NCBI GenBank assembly: GCA_964405835.1
Contig: CAYOPN010000004.1
Location: 1-64,000, forward strand
Source of the DNA: JAJVIP01 sp964405835
GTDB lineage: Bacteria > Elusimicrobiota > Elusimicrobia > F11
Length of the DNA: 64,000 nucleotides
Direction: 5' to 3'
The stretch's first letter is position 1. Every line of letters starts with the position of its first letter. The notes under the pieces were generated by a model, which saw only the letters and a list, made by a program, of their open reading frames with translations, was not told the DNA's origin and did no database searches. This document shows positions 42,063-51,100 of this stretch, piece after piece. A program made the translations under genes and the position numbers.

Positions 42063-42140
42063 CGTCATCCCGGCGAAAGCCGGGATCCAGGTCTTAAACA
42101 TCAGGTAAAGGACTGGGCCCCGGCTTTCGCCGGGGTGACG
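42063..42140. repeat. Dispersed palindromic element, copy 4 (78 bp)
   Basis: Nearly identical to copy 3. It fills the trpS-tldD gap and ends five bases before the tldD ATG. The right arm contains GGGGTGA, which could double as the tldD ribosome site. No other such site is present. Confidence 0.9.
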
Positions 42141-42145
42141 AATTA

Positions 42146-43522
42146 ATGAAAGATCAGCTTTCCGATTTGGTCTCTCATCTTGAGAAGATCGTTCCCTACG
42201 CGGCGGCGCTTTATAAGAAGAAATCCGGTACGCGCGTTAACGTCAACCGCGTTCAGGAGAGCGTGGACCCGGAAGATCCGTCGGAAGGCCTGGTCGTTAC
42301 TCTATCGAACGGACAAAACTTTTTTGAATACGCCACCAACCGTTGGACTTGGCCCGAACTTAAATCCACGCTGACTGATCTTGCCAAGGCCTCCCTCAAA
42401 GAACTCGATAAGAAATTACCCATCAAACCCGTAGATCCCGGCCAAGCCATCGACCGAGATTTCCAGACCGCATGCAAAGTGGACCCTTCCACGCGTTCCG
42501 CCAAAGAAAAACTCGACCTGGCCCGCGAGCGCATGAAAACCGCGCTCGGCGCAGGACCCAACGTCGCGAACGCGGTGTCCGTTCTTGGCGACACGACCAG
42601 CGAAGACATATTTGTGAACCGGACCAAACGCATGTCGCAGCGCATCACGCGTGTCGACGCCATCCTGGTTGTGTTCGTGGCCGACGGCGACCGGATGGGG
42701 GAAGTGCACAGCGGCGTTTCCAAAAATGGCGGGCTAGAAAAAGCGGTGATTTCCGAGGAGGAAATCAAACGCATGGTGGCCGATGCCGGTGTGCTGGCAA
42801 AAACCGAACGGTTGCAGCCGGGTCTCTACGACGTGGTGACCGATCCAGAATGGTCCGGCATTATCGCGCACGAATGTTTTGGACATGGCATGGAGACCGA
42901 TCTGTACGTGCGACAACGCGCGCTCAGCCAAAGCTACATCGGCAAACCGGTAGCGTCACCGGTTGTGAACATGTTCGATGATCCGTCATTGATTGATGAG
43001 GCCGGCGGCTTTTTCTTTGACGATGAAGGCCAGCCGAGTTCGAGCACGCACATAATCAAAGACGGAATTCTGCAGCGCGGACTCACCGACATGGCCTCCG
43101 CCGGCGCATTGAAACTGGTCCGCTCCGCCAACGGACGCCGCGAAAGTTTCGCGCGCAAAGCCTACGCGCGCATGACCAATACTTTTTTCGAGAATGGGCG
43201 GCATTCGCCGCAAGAGATCATTGCCTCCGTTGATAACGGGCTCTATCTGCGTCATGCCACCAATGGGATGGAAGACCCGCAAGCGTGGGGGATTCAAGTC
43301 GAAGGACTTTGGGCGGAGGAAATCAAACAGGGGAAACTGACCGGAAAAGTGTATTCGCCGGTCATCATGACCGGTTTTGTGCCGGACCTGCTCAAATCAA
43401 TATCGATGGTAGGCAACGACCGCTGGATTTCTGGGCTCGGCATGTGCGGCAAGGGTCACAAAGAGTGGGTTAAAAACACCACGGGTGGCCCGCACCTCAA
43501 GATGCGGGCACGGCTGGCATAA
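42146..43522 (+). CDS. tldD: TldD metalloprotease subunit
   Basis: 458 residues. The zinc motif HExxxH is at about residues 242-247 in IIAHECFGHGMETD. ISEEEIKRMVADAGVLA, GILQRGLTDM, ANGRRESFARKAYARMTNTFFENG and the C-terminal glycine-rich GLGMCGKGHKEWVKNTTGGPH follow the family. With TldE it forms a heterodimeric peptidase that trims unfolded peptides, RiPP precursors or the CcdA antitoxin. The partner gene follows at 95 bases. No RiPP precursor was seen nearby. Confidence 0.9.
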   Translation: MKDQLSDLVSHLEKIVPYAAALYKKKSGTRVNVNRVQESVDPEDPSEGLVVTLSNGQNFFEYATNRWTWPELKSTLTDLAKASLKELDKKLPIKPVDPGQAIDRDFQTACKVDPSTRSAKEKLDLARERMKTALGAGPNVANAVSVLGDTTSEDIFVNRTKRMSQRITRVDAILVVFVADGDRMGEVHSGVSKNGGLEKAVISEEEIKRMVADAGVLAKTERLQPGLYDVVTDPEWSGIIAHECFGHGMETDLYVRQRALSQSYIGKPVASPVVNMFDDPSLIDEAGGFFFDDEGQPSSSTHIIKDGILQRGLTDMASAGALKLVRSANGRRESFARKAYARMTNTFFENGRHSPQEIIASVDNGLYLRHATNGMEDPQAWGIQVEGLWAEEIKQGKLTGKVYSPVIMTGFVPDLLKSISMVGNDRWISGLGMCGKGHKEWVKNTTGGPHLKMRARLA

Positions 43523-43532
43523 GTACCAATCC

Positions 43533-43598
43533 TCAATCATCAAGCATCAAACTCTCAATTAATTTATTGGAATTTGATGCTTGAGAATTGATGATTGA
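43533..43598. repeat. AT-rich two-part inverted repeat
   Basis: AAGCATCAAA (43542) pairs with TTTGATGCTT (43573). Just outside, TCAATCATC (43533) pairs with GATGATTGA (43590) across a seven-base bulge. It fills the tldD-tldE gap and ends 18 bases before the tldE ATG. No T-run follows, so it is not a standard terminator. Confidence 0.6.
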
Positions 43599-43616
43599 GA
43601 ATTAACAAGGACAAGA

Positions 43617-44918
43617 ATGCTAAAGGAAATATCAGAGAAATTAAACTCTGCTCCGCTAAGCGGATGGCAGGTGCGTTGGACGCACAAACAATCCCACCAG
43701 TCGTTCATCGCGCTCTCGGAATTGGAATGCCGCAGGCTCGTCGACACCGAATCCTGCATCGTTTCGATTTATAAGAAGAAACCCTCCGGCGCGCTCGGCA
43801 TGGCCAGTTTCAAAATTACTCCGGCCAACCTTGATCATTGGGACAAGGAGTTTCAGCAAGCATTGTTTGCGGCCGATCTCGTAAACAACCAGGCATTCGA
43901 ATTGGCCGAGCAGCCGAAGTCACTTTCCAACGTTGAAATCAAAGAAAAGGGACTTGGATCCCAAACACTGGCCTCCTGCGAGGACCGTCTGCGCGACGCC
44001 GTTGCGAAAGAAAATGGAATCCGGCTTTCCGCGGCCGAATTTTTCGTCGATCAAATCGAGACCCGGCTTCTAAATCACAAAGGCCTCGACGTGTCGCAGG
44101 AAGAAACATTTTTGCAGACCGAATTCATCTTGCTCGCGCGCGACGGCGACCGCGAAAACGAATACATCAACCGCACCACGCGCCGCTTCTCACAAGATTT
44201 TGACCTGGAGGGAGAGACCTCCCAAAGCGCCCGGTTCGCCCGCGACGCCACGCACGCCGCGCTGCCGAAGACCGGAACATTCCCAGTCCTCTTATCAGAG
44301 GAGCCGCTTGATCAGCTTTTTAACCCGCTCATCGCCCGCTCGAGCGCGCGTCTAAAATACAACAAGATGATGAACGCCGAACTCGGCCGCAGCGTGGTCA
44401 ATGAAGGCGCTGTCAAAGGGGACAAGATCACCATCTGGTCGAACGGCACCGTCGATCGCGCGGTCGGCTCCAACCGCTTCGATTCTTATGGGACACCAAT
44501 GGGTCGCGTAAATCTCATAGAGAAAAACGTGCTCAAAACGTACTTGGCCGATAAACGTTACGCCGATTATCTTTCGGTGCCCGTCACGGGGGAACTTGGA
44601 AATATTGAAGTGGAGGCCGGAAGTGTTCCTTTTAAAACGTTGAGTGACGCGGCCAGCGGGAACGGAAAACCGATTTATCACCTGCAGGCCTTCTCCGCGT
44701 TTGAACCCAACGCGATCACCGGCGCGTTCAGCGCCGAGATTCGGGCCGGTTATGAAATCAGCAAAGACGGCGTTCGCGCCATCAAAGGCGGCTCGGTCTC
44801 GGGCGTGCTCCAACGCGACATCCTCAATTCTTGGCTCTCCAAAGAACGAGTCCAACGCGAACGCGCGTTGGTGCCGCAGGGAATATTATTTTCCAACCTT
44901 ACCATCGCCGGCGCGTAA
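43617..44918 (+). CDS. tldE: TldE/PmbA subunit (TldD-like without the zinc motif)
   Basis: 433 residues, paralogous to TldD in fold but lacking HExxxH. FLQTEFILLARDGDRENEYINRT, RFARDATHAALPKTGTFPVLLSEEPLDQLFNPLIARSSA (here split over two strands) and the C-terminal glycine-containing end are of PmbA/TldE type. It shapes the chamber of the TldD/TldE protease. A site AAGGA precedes the ATG. It is followed after three bases by the MBOAT gene. Confidence 0.88.
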   Translation: MLKEISEKLNSAPLSGWQVRWTHKQSHQSFIALSELECRRLVDTESCIVSIYKKKPSGALGMASFKITPANLDHWDKEFQQALFAADLVNNQAFELAEQPKSLSNVEIKEKGLGSQTLASCEDRLRDAVAKENGIRLSAAEFFVDQIETRLLNHKGLDVSQEETFLQTEFILLARDGDRENEYINRTTRRFSQDFDLEGETSQSARFARDATHAALPKTGTFPVLLSEEPLDQLFNPLIARSSARLKYNKMMNAELGRSVVNEGAVKGDKITIWSNGTVDRAVGSNRFDSYGTPMGRVNLIEKNVLKTYLADKRYADYLSVPVTGELGNIEVEAGSVPFKTLSDAASGNGKPIYHLQAFSAFEPNAITGAFSAEIRAGYEISKDGVRAIKGGSVSGVLQRDILNSWLSKERVQRERALVPQGILFSNLTIAGA

Positions 44919-44921
44919 GCC

Positions 44922-46370
44922 ATGCTGTTTAACTCTTACCACTTCCTGATTTTCTTTCCGGTCGTGACCATAGGGTTTTTCCTGCTCGGTCACCGGTTCC
45001 GTTGGGCATGGCTTCTGGCGGCAAGCTGTTATTTCTACGCGGCGTTCATTCCGGTCTATATCCTTATTCTTTTCTTCACGATCCTGGTCGATTACGCGGC
45101 AGGGATCTTGATAGAAAACAGCCAGGGAAAACGCCGCAAGATGATGCTCGTGTTAAGCCTCATCGCCAACATCGGCGTGCTGGCGTTTTTCAAGTACTAC
45201 AACTTCGCGGCCGCCAACATCGACGCGCTGGCCGCCGCCATTGGTTGGAATTATTCCGTGCCACTCCTGGGAATCATCCTGCCGATCGGACTCTCGTTCC
45301 ACACGTTCCAATCTATGAGCTACACCATCGAGGTCTACCGCGGAAACCAAAAAGCGGAGCGGCACCTGGGCATCTTCGCGCTTTACGTGATGTTCTATCC
45401 GCAATTGGTGGCCGGGCCCATCGAGCGCCCGCAAAACTTGTTGCATCAATTCCACGAGCCGAAATATTTCGATTACACCCAGGCCGTTTCCGGATTGCGG
45501 CTGATGGCGTGGGGCTTCTTCAAAAAAATCGTGATTGCCGATTCGTTGGCGTATTTTGTGAACATTTTTTACGGCGCGCCGCGCGACCACGCGGGCCTGC
45601 CGCTTTTGGTCGGCACCGTCTTTTTCGCCTATCAAATCTATTGTGACTTCTCGGGATATTCCGACATTGCGCGCGGTTCGGCGCGCGTAATGGGTTTTCA
45701 TCTCATGAAAAATTTCGACAGCCCGTACCTCGCGCGCTCGGTGGCGGAATTCTGGTCGCGCTGGCACATCTCACTTTCCACCTGGTTCAAAGACTACGTC
45801 TATATCCCGCTCGGCGGAAACCGCGTGGCGACGCCGCGTTTGTGTTTCAATTTGATGGTCACGTTTTTGCTGAGCGGCCTCTGGCATGGCGCTAACTGGA
45901 CCTACGTGGTGTGGGGGGGATTGAACGGACTCTATCTGCTCAGCGCCGTGCTCACGACCAACTTCCGTCCGCTTGAAAAATTTCCGCGCTTCGGCGCCGC
46001 GCTCTCCACGCTTTCGGTTTTCTGCCTTATCTCGTTCTCTTGGATTTTCTTCCGCGCAGCGTCTTTGTCCGATGCGCTGTATATCATCAACCATCTCTTT
46101 AGCGATGCCGGGCAGTGGATCTCACAACTTTCGGACTCATCCTATCTCAAGTCCCACCTCTACATGGGCGAAGGCCGGAAATTCCGCGTGGCGCTGATTT
46201 CCATTTTTGTGCTTCAACTCATTGAGTACATCAACCGTCGCCGCCCGCTCGCCGTGGAGTTCGCGGCGCGGCCCTTGGTGCTCCGTTGGGTCGTGTACGT
46301 GGTATTGGCGATTGTGGTCCTAAATTCGGGCGCGGTGAGCGAGCTGCCTTTCATTTATTTCCAGTTCTAA
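44922..46370 (+). CDS. MBOAT-family O-acyltransferase (AlgI/DltB-like)
   Basis: 482 residues with about ten membrane helices. Signatures are MLFNSYHFLIFFPVV, FYPQLVAGPIERPQNLL, CDFSGYSDIARGSARVMGF, FWSRWHISLSTWFKDYVYIPLGGNR and the active-site histidine in LLSGLWHGANWTYVVWGG. AlgI-type enzymes pass acetyl groups across the inner membrane to a periplasmic transferase that decorates alginate, cellulose, peptidoglycan or other glycans. The adjoining AlgJ/SGNH-like gene overlaps its stop by one base and is the likely partner. The acceptor glycan is unknown. Confidence 0.92.
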   Translation: MLFNSYHFLIFFPVVTIGFFLLGHRFRWAWLLAASCYFYAAFIPVYILILFFTILVDYAAGILIENSQGKRRKMMLVLSLIANIGVLAFFKYYNFAAANIDALAAAIGWNYSVPLLGIILPIGLSFHTFQSMSYTIEVYRGNQKAERHLGIFALYVMFYPQLVAGPIERPQNLLHQFHEPKYFDYTQAVSGLRLMAWGFFKKIVIADSLAYFVNIFYGAPRDHAGLPLLVGTVFFAYQIYCDFSGYSDIARGSARVMGFHLMKNFDSPYLARSVAEFWSRWHISLSTWFKDYVYIPLGGNRVATPRLCFNLMVTFLLSGLWHGANWTYVVWGGLNGLYLLSAVLTTNFRPLEKFPRFGAALSTLSVFCLISFSWIFFRAASLSDALYIINHLFSDAGQWISQLSDSSYLKSHLYMGEGRKFRVALISIFVLQLIEYINRRRPLAVEFAARPLVLRWVVYVVLAIVVLNSGAVSELPFIYFQF

Positions 46371-47353
46371 TGAATCCGACGAAACGCTTTCTCATCAAAC
46401 TCGCCGTGCTGGCTGCGTTGATTGTGGCAATCCAGGTCTCCATGTACATGTCGAAGGGCGGGGACCGTAAGTTCTTCATGATTGAAATCAAGGACTACCA
46501 TGCGGTCATTGCGAAAAACCCCTCCGTCATTTATTTCATCGACAGCGTGAACACGGCCGTTTCACCGACGGATAAAGACAAGCGTTCCATTTCCCAGATG
46601 CTTGGGGACCTCGTCCCGGCGATCACGGTAGCGCCGCTGGACCACTCGGCCTACAACATGTTCGTGTACCGGAGCTTCCTAGAAAATATGCCGAAGCGAG
46701 GGTTTCACCCGCAAACCGTGATTGTGCATATCAACCTGCGCTCGTTCTCGACCGGTTGGTACAAAAACGCGGGCTGGCAATTCTCCAAGTTGCGATTGAC
46801 CTTGGACCACGATTTCCTTCTGTTCCGCGCGTTTTTTAAGCCGCTCGCAATATTTAAGGCCATCAACCTAAATCCTATTTCTGAGGAAGAATTCCAAAGC
46901 ATGCCGGTCATGGACGGCGACCACGCGATCGGGACCATCCGGGACCTCAACGCTCTGTGGAACAACGGTTACCCGGAATCGATGTACGCCAAAAAATTCA
47001 TTCAGCATTACATGTACAGGCTGACGCCCGAGCACGAATACGTGCAATCGATGGCGGCAATGGCGCGTTTCATGAAAAGCCACGGGATCCGCGGCATTTT
47101 TTATGTATCGCCGGTGGACGTTGAAACCGGAACCGGTTACCTAGGACCGCGCTTTCAGGAAAGAATCCGCGAAAATACGGCTGTTTTGAAAACGGCGCTG
47201 GAACAAGAAGGGACGGAACTGCTCGATTTGTCGGCCGCGGTGCCGAGCAATGGATTTAATTGGCTTTTGGACCGGGACCCGTGCGAACACGTGAACGAGC
47301 GCGGCCGAAAAATCATCGCCGGGGAGCTGGCGAAAACGCTTAATTCCCATTGA
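46370..47353 (+). CDS. Membrane-anchored AlgJ/SGNH-like partner of the MBOAT protein
   Basis: The TAATG overlap gives the start. The product is 327 residues with an N-terminal anchor helix (about 8-26) and a periplasmic domain. IYFIDSVNTAVSP could be the Ser region of an SGNH hydrolase (D-S). HGIRGIFYVSPVDVET and LDRDPCEHVNERGRKIIAGEL (catalytic D-x-x-H region, as D-P-C-E-H) fit the end of the fold. Such proteins complete O-acetylation begun by AlgI-like partners. The active residues are proposed, not certain. Confidence 0.65.
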   Translation: MNPTKRFLIKLAVLAALIVAIQVSMYMSKGGDRKFFMIEIKDYHAVIAKNPSVIYFIDSVNTAVSPTDKDKRSISQMLGDLVPAITVAPLDHSAYNMFVYRSFLENMPKRGFHPQTVIVHINLRSFSTGWYKNAGWQFSKLRLTLDHDFLLFRAFFKPLAIFKAINLNPISEEEFQSMPVMDGDHAIGTIRDLNALWNNGYPESMYAKKFIQHYMYRLTPEHEYVQSMAAMARFMKSHGIRGIFYVSPVDVETGTGYLGPRFQERIRENTAVLKTALEQEGTELLDLSAAVPSNGFNWLLDRDPCEHVNERGRKIIAGELAKTLNSH

Positions 47354-47383
47354 AAACGGGGTAAAAATGGCTAACCTTAGGCC

Positions 47384-47716
47384 ATGAATTTTTTAAGAGA
47401 CCTTGTCCGGTGGTTCATCAAAGGCGAGCGCCGCAAAAACACCCCGTCTTCTCAGCACGAAAATAAGGTGCCTGTCCAAAAGGTGTCCATTGAGCCTGCC
47501 GCCATCCCCGAAGTGACCGCTCCCGAAACCAATTACCAATCCCCAACTTTCGATTTTTTAAAAGAAAATTCTTCCGCCGAATTCATGGTTGATCTGCAGT
47601 CGATCCGCCCATTGGCCGAGCAATTTGACCGGGCGCGTGAAGAACTCCTCAGAGAACTACAGCGTTTGGCCCCTCCGAAAAAGCGCATAACCGAAATCTT
47701 CCGAAAAGCCGCATGA
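47384..47716 (+). CDS. 110-residue protein of unknown function next to PilZ
   Basis: A basic, amphipathic N-terminus (MNFLRDLVRWFIKGERRKN) could lie on the membrane. A disordered middle and a helical end (LAEQFDRAREELLRELQRLA) follow. No family is recognised. It overlaps the PilZ gene by ATGA and follows the acetyltransferase pair by 30 bases. It may therefore be an adaptor between the PilZ protein and the membrane, by inference only. Confidence 0.65.
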   Translation: MNFLRDLVRWFIKGERRKNTPSSQHENKVPVQKVSIEPAAIPEVTAPETNYQSPTFDFLKENSSAEFMVDLQSIRPLAEQFDRAREELLRELQRLAPPKKRITEIFRKAA

Positions 47717-48075
47717 CCTCCAAAGACCGCCGTAAAGCGGCCCGCTACGAATCCACCCTCGACATACAGATCCGTTTTCTTCCCGATGGGACACCCATTC
47801 AAGGTCAGGGCGTCGAAATAGGGCCCAACGGCATGCGCGTGTTCACCACCATCCCTCTGGTTGAAGCGTCCTATATTCACATCTCGTTTCAGGAAGCCTC
47901 CAACAACACCCACTGCGAAGGCCGCGTGGTCTGGACCCAGCGCAGCGCCTCTTCCGGGCGTTATGAAAGCGGCATCGATATCCAACGCTGGGGGGGAGAC
48001 GTTCCGGAAACGACCATCATGCAGATATCGCCCACCACCACCGCCAAGAAAGACCGCCGTTCCAAACCCCGCTAA
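47713..48075 (+). CDS. PilZ-domain protein
   Basis: 120 residues. RKAAR at residues 7-11 gives the RxxxR half of the PilZ c-di-GMP site. The second half, normally (D/N)xSxxG, reads EIGPNG, so binding may be weakened. The barrel strands (ASYIHISFQEA, CEGRVVWTQR, YESGIDIQRW) fit the fold. PilZ proteins turn c-di-GMP levels into control of exopolysaccharide or motility. The AlgI-like pair upstream is a natural target, as in alginate and cellulose systems. It is the last gene before the giant gene. Confidence 0.75.
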   Translation: MTSKDRRKAARYESTLDIQIRFLPDGTPIQGQGVEIGPNGMRVFTTIPLVEASYIHISFQEASNNTHCEGRVVWTQRSASSGRYESGIDIQRWGGDVPETTIMQISPTTTAKKDRRSKPR

Positions 48076-48134
48076 ACCCACCATTTGTTACACAATATTT
48101 ACAAGTAATTAAGACTGACTTAATCCTCCTTCCT

Positions 48135-48140
48135 TAGAAT
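48135..48140 (+). promoter_or_regulatory. Possible -10 box of the giant gene
   Basis: TAGAAT lies nine bases before the ATG. No -35 match is seen at 17 bases, although CTGACT lies 14 bases upstream. A start near 48147 would make the mRNA almost leaderless. No ribosome site is visible. Confidence 0.35.
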
Positions 48141-48149
48141 ACCCGGCTT

Positions 48150-51100
48150 ATGAGAATGTCCTTCTCACGTCCGGTTTTTTCCCACGATACATTCACACTC
48201 CGCCGTTCTCTCGCGTTGTGGTTGTCGGTCATTTACTTTATGACCAACGTACTTTATGCGGGGGGGCCTGCCGGCCGCCCGGCCGCAGCGCCGCTGCTTC
48301 CTCCGGTAACGCGCGCGCTACCATCTTCGGGCACGAAAGATCTGTTCCGAAAAAATCCGGTCCAAACTTACGCCAATGTGAAAATGGCTGCCGCACCCGC
48401 GGGGCCGTCCCGAAAATCGGTCACGATCATTCAAGATGTTCACGCCAACGCCGACGCACAAAAGAACATCGCCAACATCATCGGTGTCCTCGAAACGCAG
48501 ACACCGCGAGTGATCGGCATCGAAGGCGCTTCCGGGTTCCTGAATTTCGGGCCCTATCGCCAATTGCCGCGCCAAGAAATCGTCCACAAAACCGGCGCAA
48601 AATATCTCGAGACAGGGAAACTTCTCGGTTCCTCCTACGCCGCATTGACCCACAGCGGCGCTCCTTCGCTGTTGTTTGGAATTGAGAATCCCAATTTGTA
48701 CCGGCGGAACGTGGAGGCGACACTGGAAGCCGATAAGGACCGCCCGGCCACGCTGCAATGGCTGGAACAAATGGGAAAGCGGAACGCGGCGGACAAGCTC
48801 ACATCCTACGGTCCCGCGCTGAAAAAAATCGATCACCACATGCGCGCTTTCGCGCGCGGCGAATTGTCGCTCGGTGATTATGTCGGACGCTTGATGGAAT
48901 TCCACGATTTGCCGTCGTCGATGCCGCTATTGACGTTTCACGAGGCGGTCAAAATGGAGAAGCGACTCGACTTCGCCCTCGTGGAACGGGAACGCGCCGA
49001 AGCGCTGGAAATATTGACCCGGAAAATGCGGCCCGAAGAACTCAAAGAATTGGTCGATGCTTCGATGGCCTTTCAAAAAGGGGAGATTAGTTCCGGCGAA
49101 TTTTACCGGCATTTGAAAATGCTGCTGACCAAGCATGACGTGATCAATGACAACCGGCGGACCCTTGGAGATTACTTGCAATACGTGGCGCTGGCCGAGT
49201 CGATCAAAGCCGATGAGCTTCTGAAAGACCTGAACGCTTATGAATCCCAAATCGTAAAGGACCTTGCGACCACGTCCGAACAGTCCCGGATCGCAGCGGA
49301 ATCAAAATGGCTGTCGCTCGCGCGCAAACTCGTGAATTTCGAGCTGACGCAGGATGAGTGGATGGAATACAACGCCCTCACCCCAGCCCTCTCCCTGAAG
49401 GGAGAGGGAGAACTTGCCTCTTTTGAGGATTTCTATCGGATCGCTGATGCTCGCAACGGCGCCATGGTTGAAAATCTACTTCGCGCGATGGGCCGGAAGA
49501 ATTGCGCCGACGGCATTCTCATTGCCGGCGGGTTTCACGCCGATGGCCTTGTAGATCTATTAAATAAGCGTGGCGTGGCTGTGACAGTGTTGACGCCCAA
49601 AATTTCCAAATTGACCCAAGGATCGAAGCCGCTCGAGTATCTCACGATTTTCCAACGCGAAAAAACCCCGTTGAGCCGCCTGTTCCACGGCCAAAAACTT
49701 TTCTTGGGCGCTATCGATGGTCTGGCGCCGGGCGCGATGCTCGTCCCCGCCAAAAATATCGGCGATCAATTCCGTGACGATTTAAAAGACGCCCTTCAAG
49801 ATGCTGGCGTAGACGAGGCCCTGGTTGACCCGGTACTGGACTTTCAAAAAATAAAAGAACGCATTCGGCAGAAGTTTGGGCCGGAACCGATGGTCACTTC
49901 CCGCATCGGTCATCGAGGAAAACAAAAGGACCCGGTTGAACTGGTCGATTCCATCTACAACACGCCGCTTGAACACCCACTGACTAAAGCGCTTTCCCGG
50001 CTCCAGCAATCGAACCCCAAAAATTACGCGACACTTGTCGAAAAAATATCCATCAATGGCACATTGCAAATCTATTGGGCCAAAAACCTGCCGTCCGCGG
50101 CCGGGCTGTTTTCAATGCAAGAAGAGATTGAAGGGAAAATAATCACTCTGACAGGGCTGTTGTTGGACAACGACGCGCGCCCGGTGCTCGAAGCGGCAGC
50201 CAAAGGAAAATCCGCACTTCAAAAAAAGGCGGTGGAGGACCTTCTCTATTTGCTGTTGGTCCATGAAGCCGCCGAACTTGCCACGCGCGGCGGTGATGAA
50301 ACCTTGACTCCCAATTTGGTCAACGAATGGAAAGCTACACTTGAAGAAATCCAGCACTACTATATTCCGCCGCTCAAATTCATCAAAACAACCATTCAAA
50401 CCATTCATAGAGGGCCTTTTGAAGCGCTCTTGCGAAAACTGGATCGCGTCGACCGAAAATCAAAACGCTACAGCCGAACGTTGACGCTTTACAATTTGCT
50501 TCGGGAAAGCACTATCGAGGAAATGCCAAAGGTAGTTTGGGATTACCTTATCAAAGAACCGGAATTCGCCGGACTGAAAAGGTCCGAAAAAATCTTTCCC
50601 GAAGCCCCTGCAAAAACCAAAGCGTTACCGAAAACAAAAAAACGGGTCAATCGGAAAAGGAAATTCGAGATCTCGTTTCCGCTGAAATCAAAAAAACGGA
50701 CCAATCCGAAAATTCTAACCAGGATCATTTCCTCGCGCCTCGGATACAAGAGTGTGGCGCCGGAAGGCCCAGTGACACCGGTGGATATGCTGGAGATCGA
50801 GGATATTGGAGCGCATATCAAAGTTTCTCTCACACGGCTGAACCGATTCGACCCGGAATTGTACCGCGTTTTTCTTGAGCGAATCACGTTCAACGGCCAT
50901 CCGCAAATGTATTGGGCCGACAACCTCCCGTCCGCGGCGGGCGTGTTCTCAATGGAGGATCCGGATAATCCCGAAGGCGCCCCAATCACTGGTTTCCTGA
51001 TCGATTCGGCATTGCGGCCTTTCGTTGAGCCAATCGAAGCAGGCAATCGAGATCGCAATTTCGCGCGGATCAACCTCATGTTTTTGTTGCTGGTCCATGA

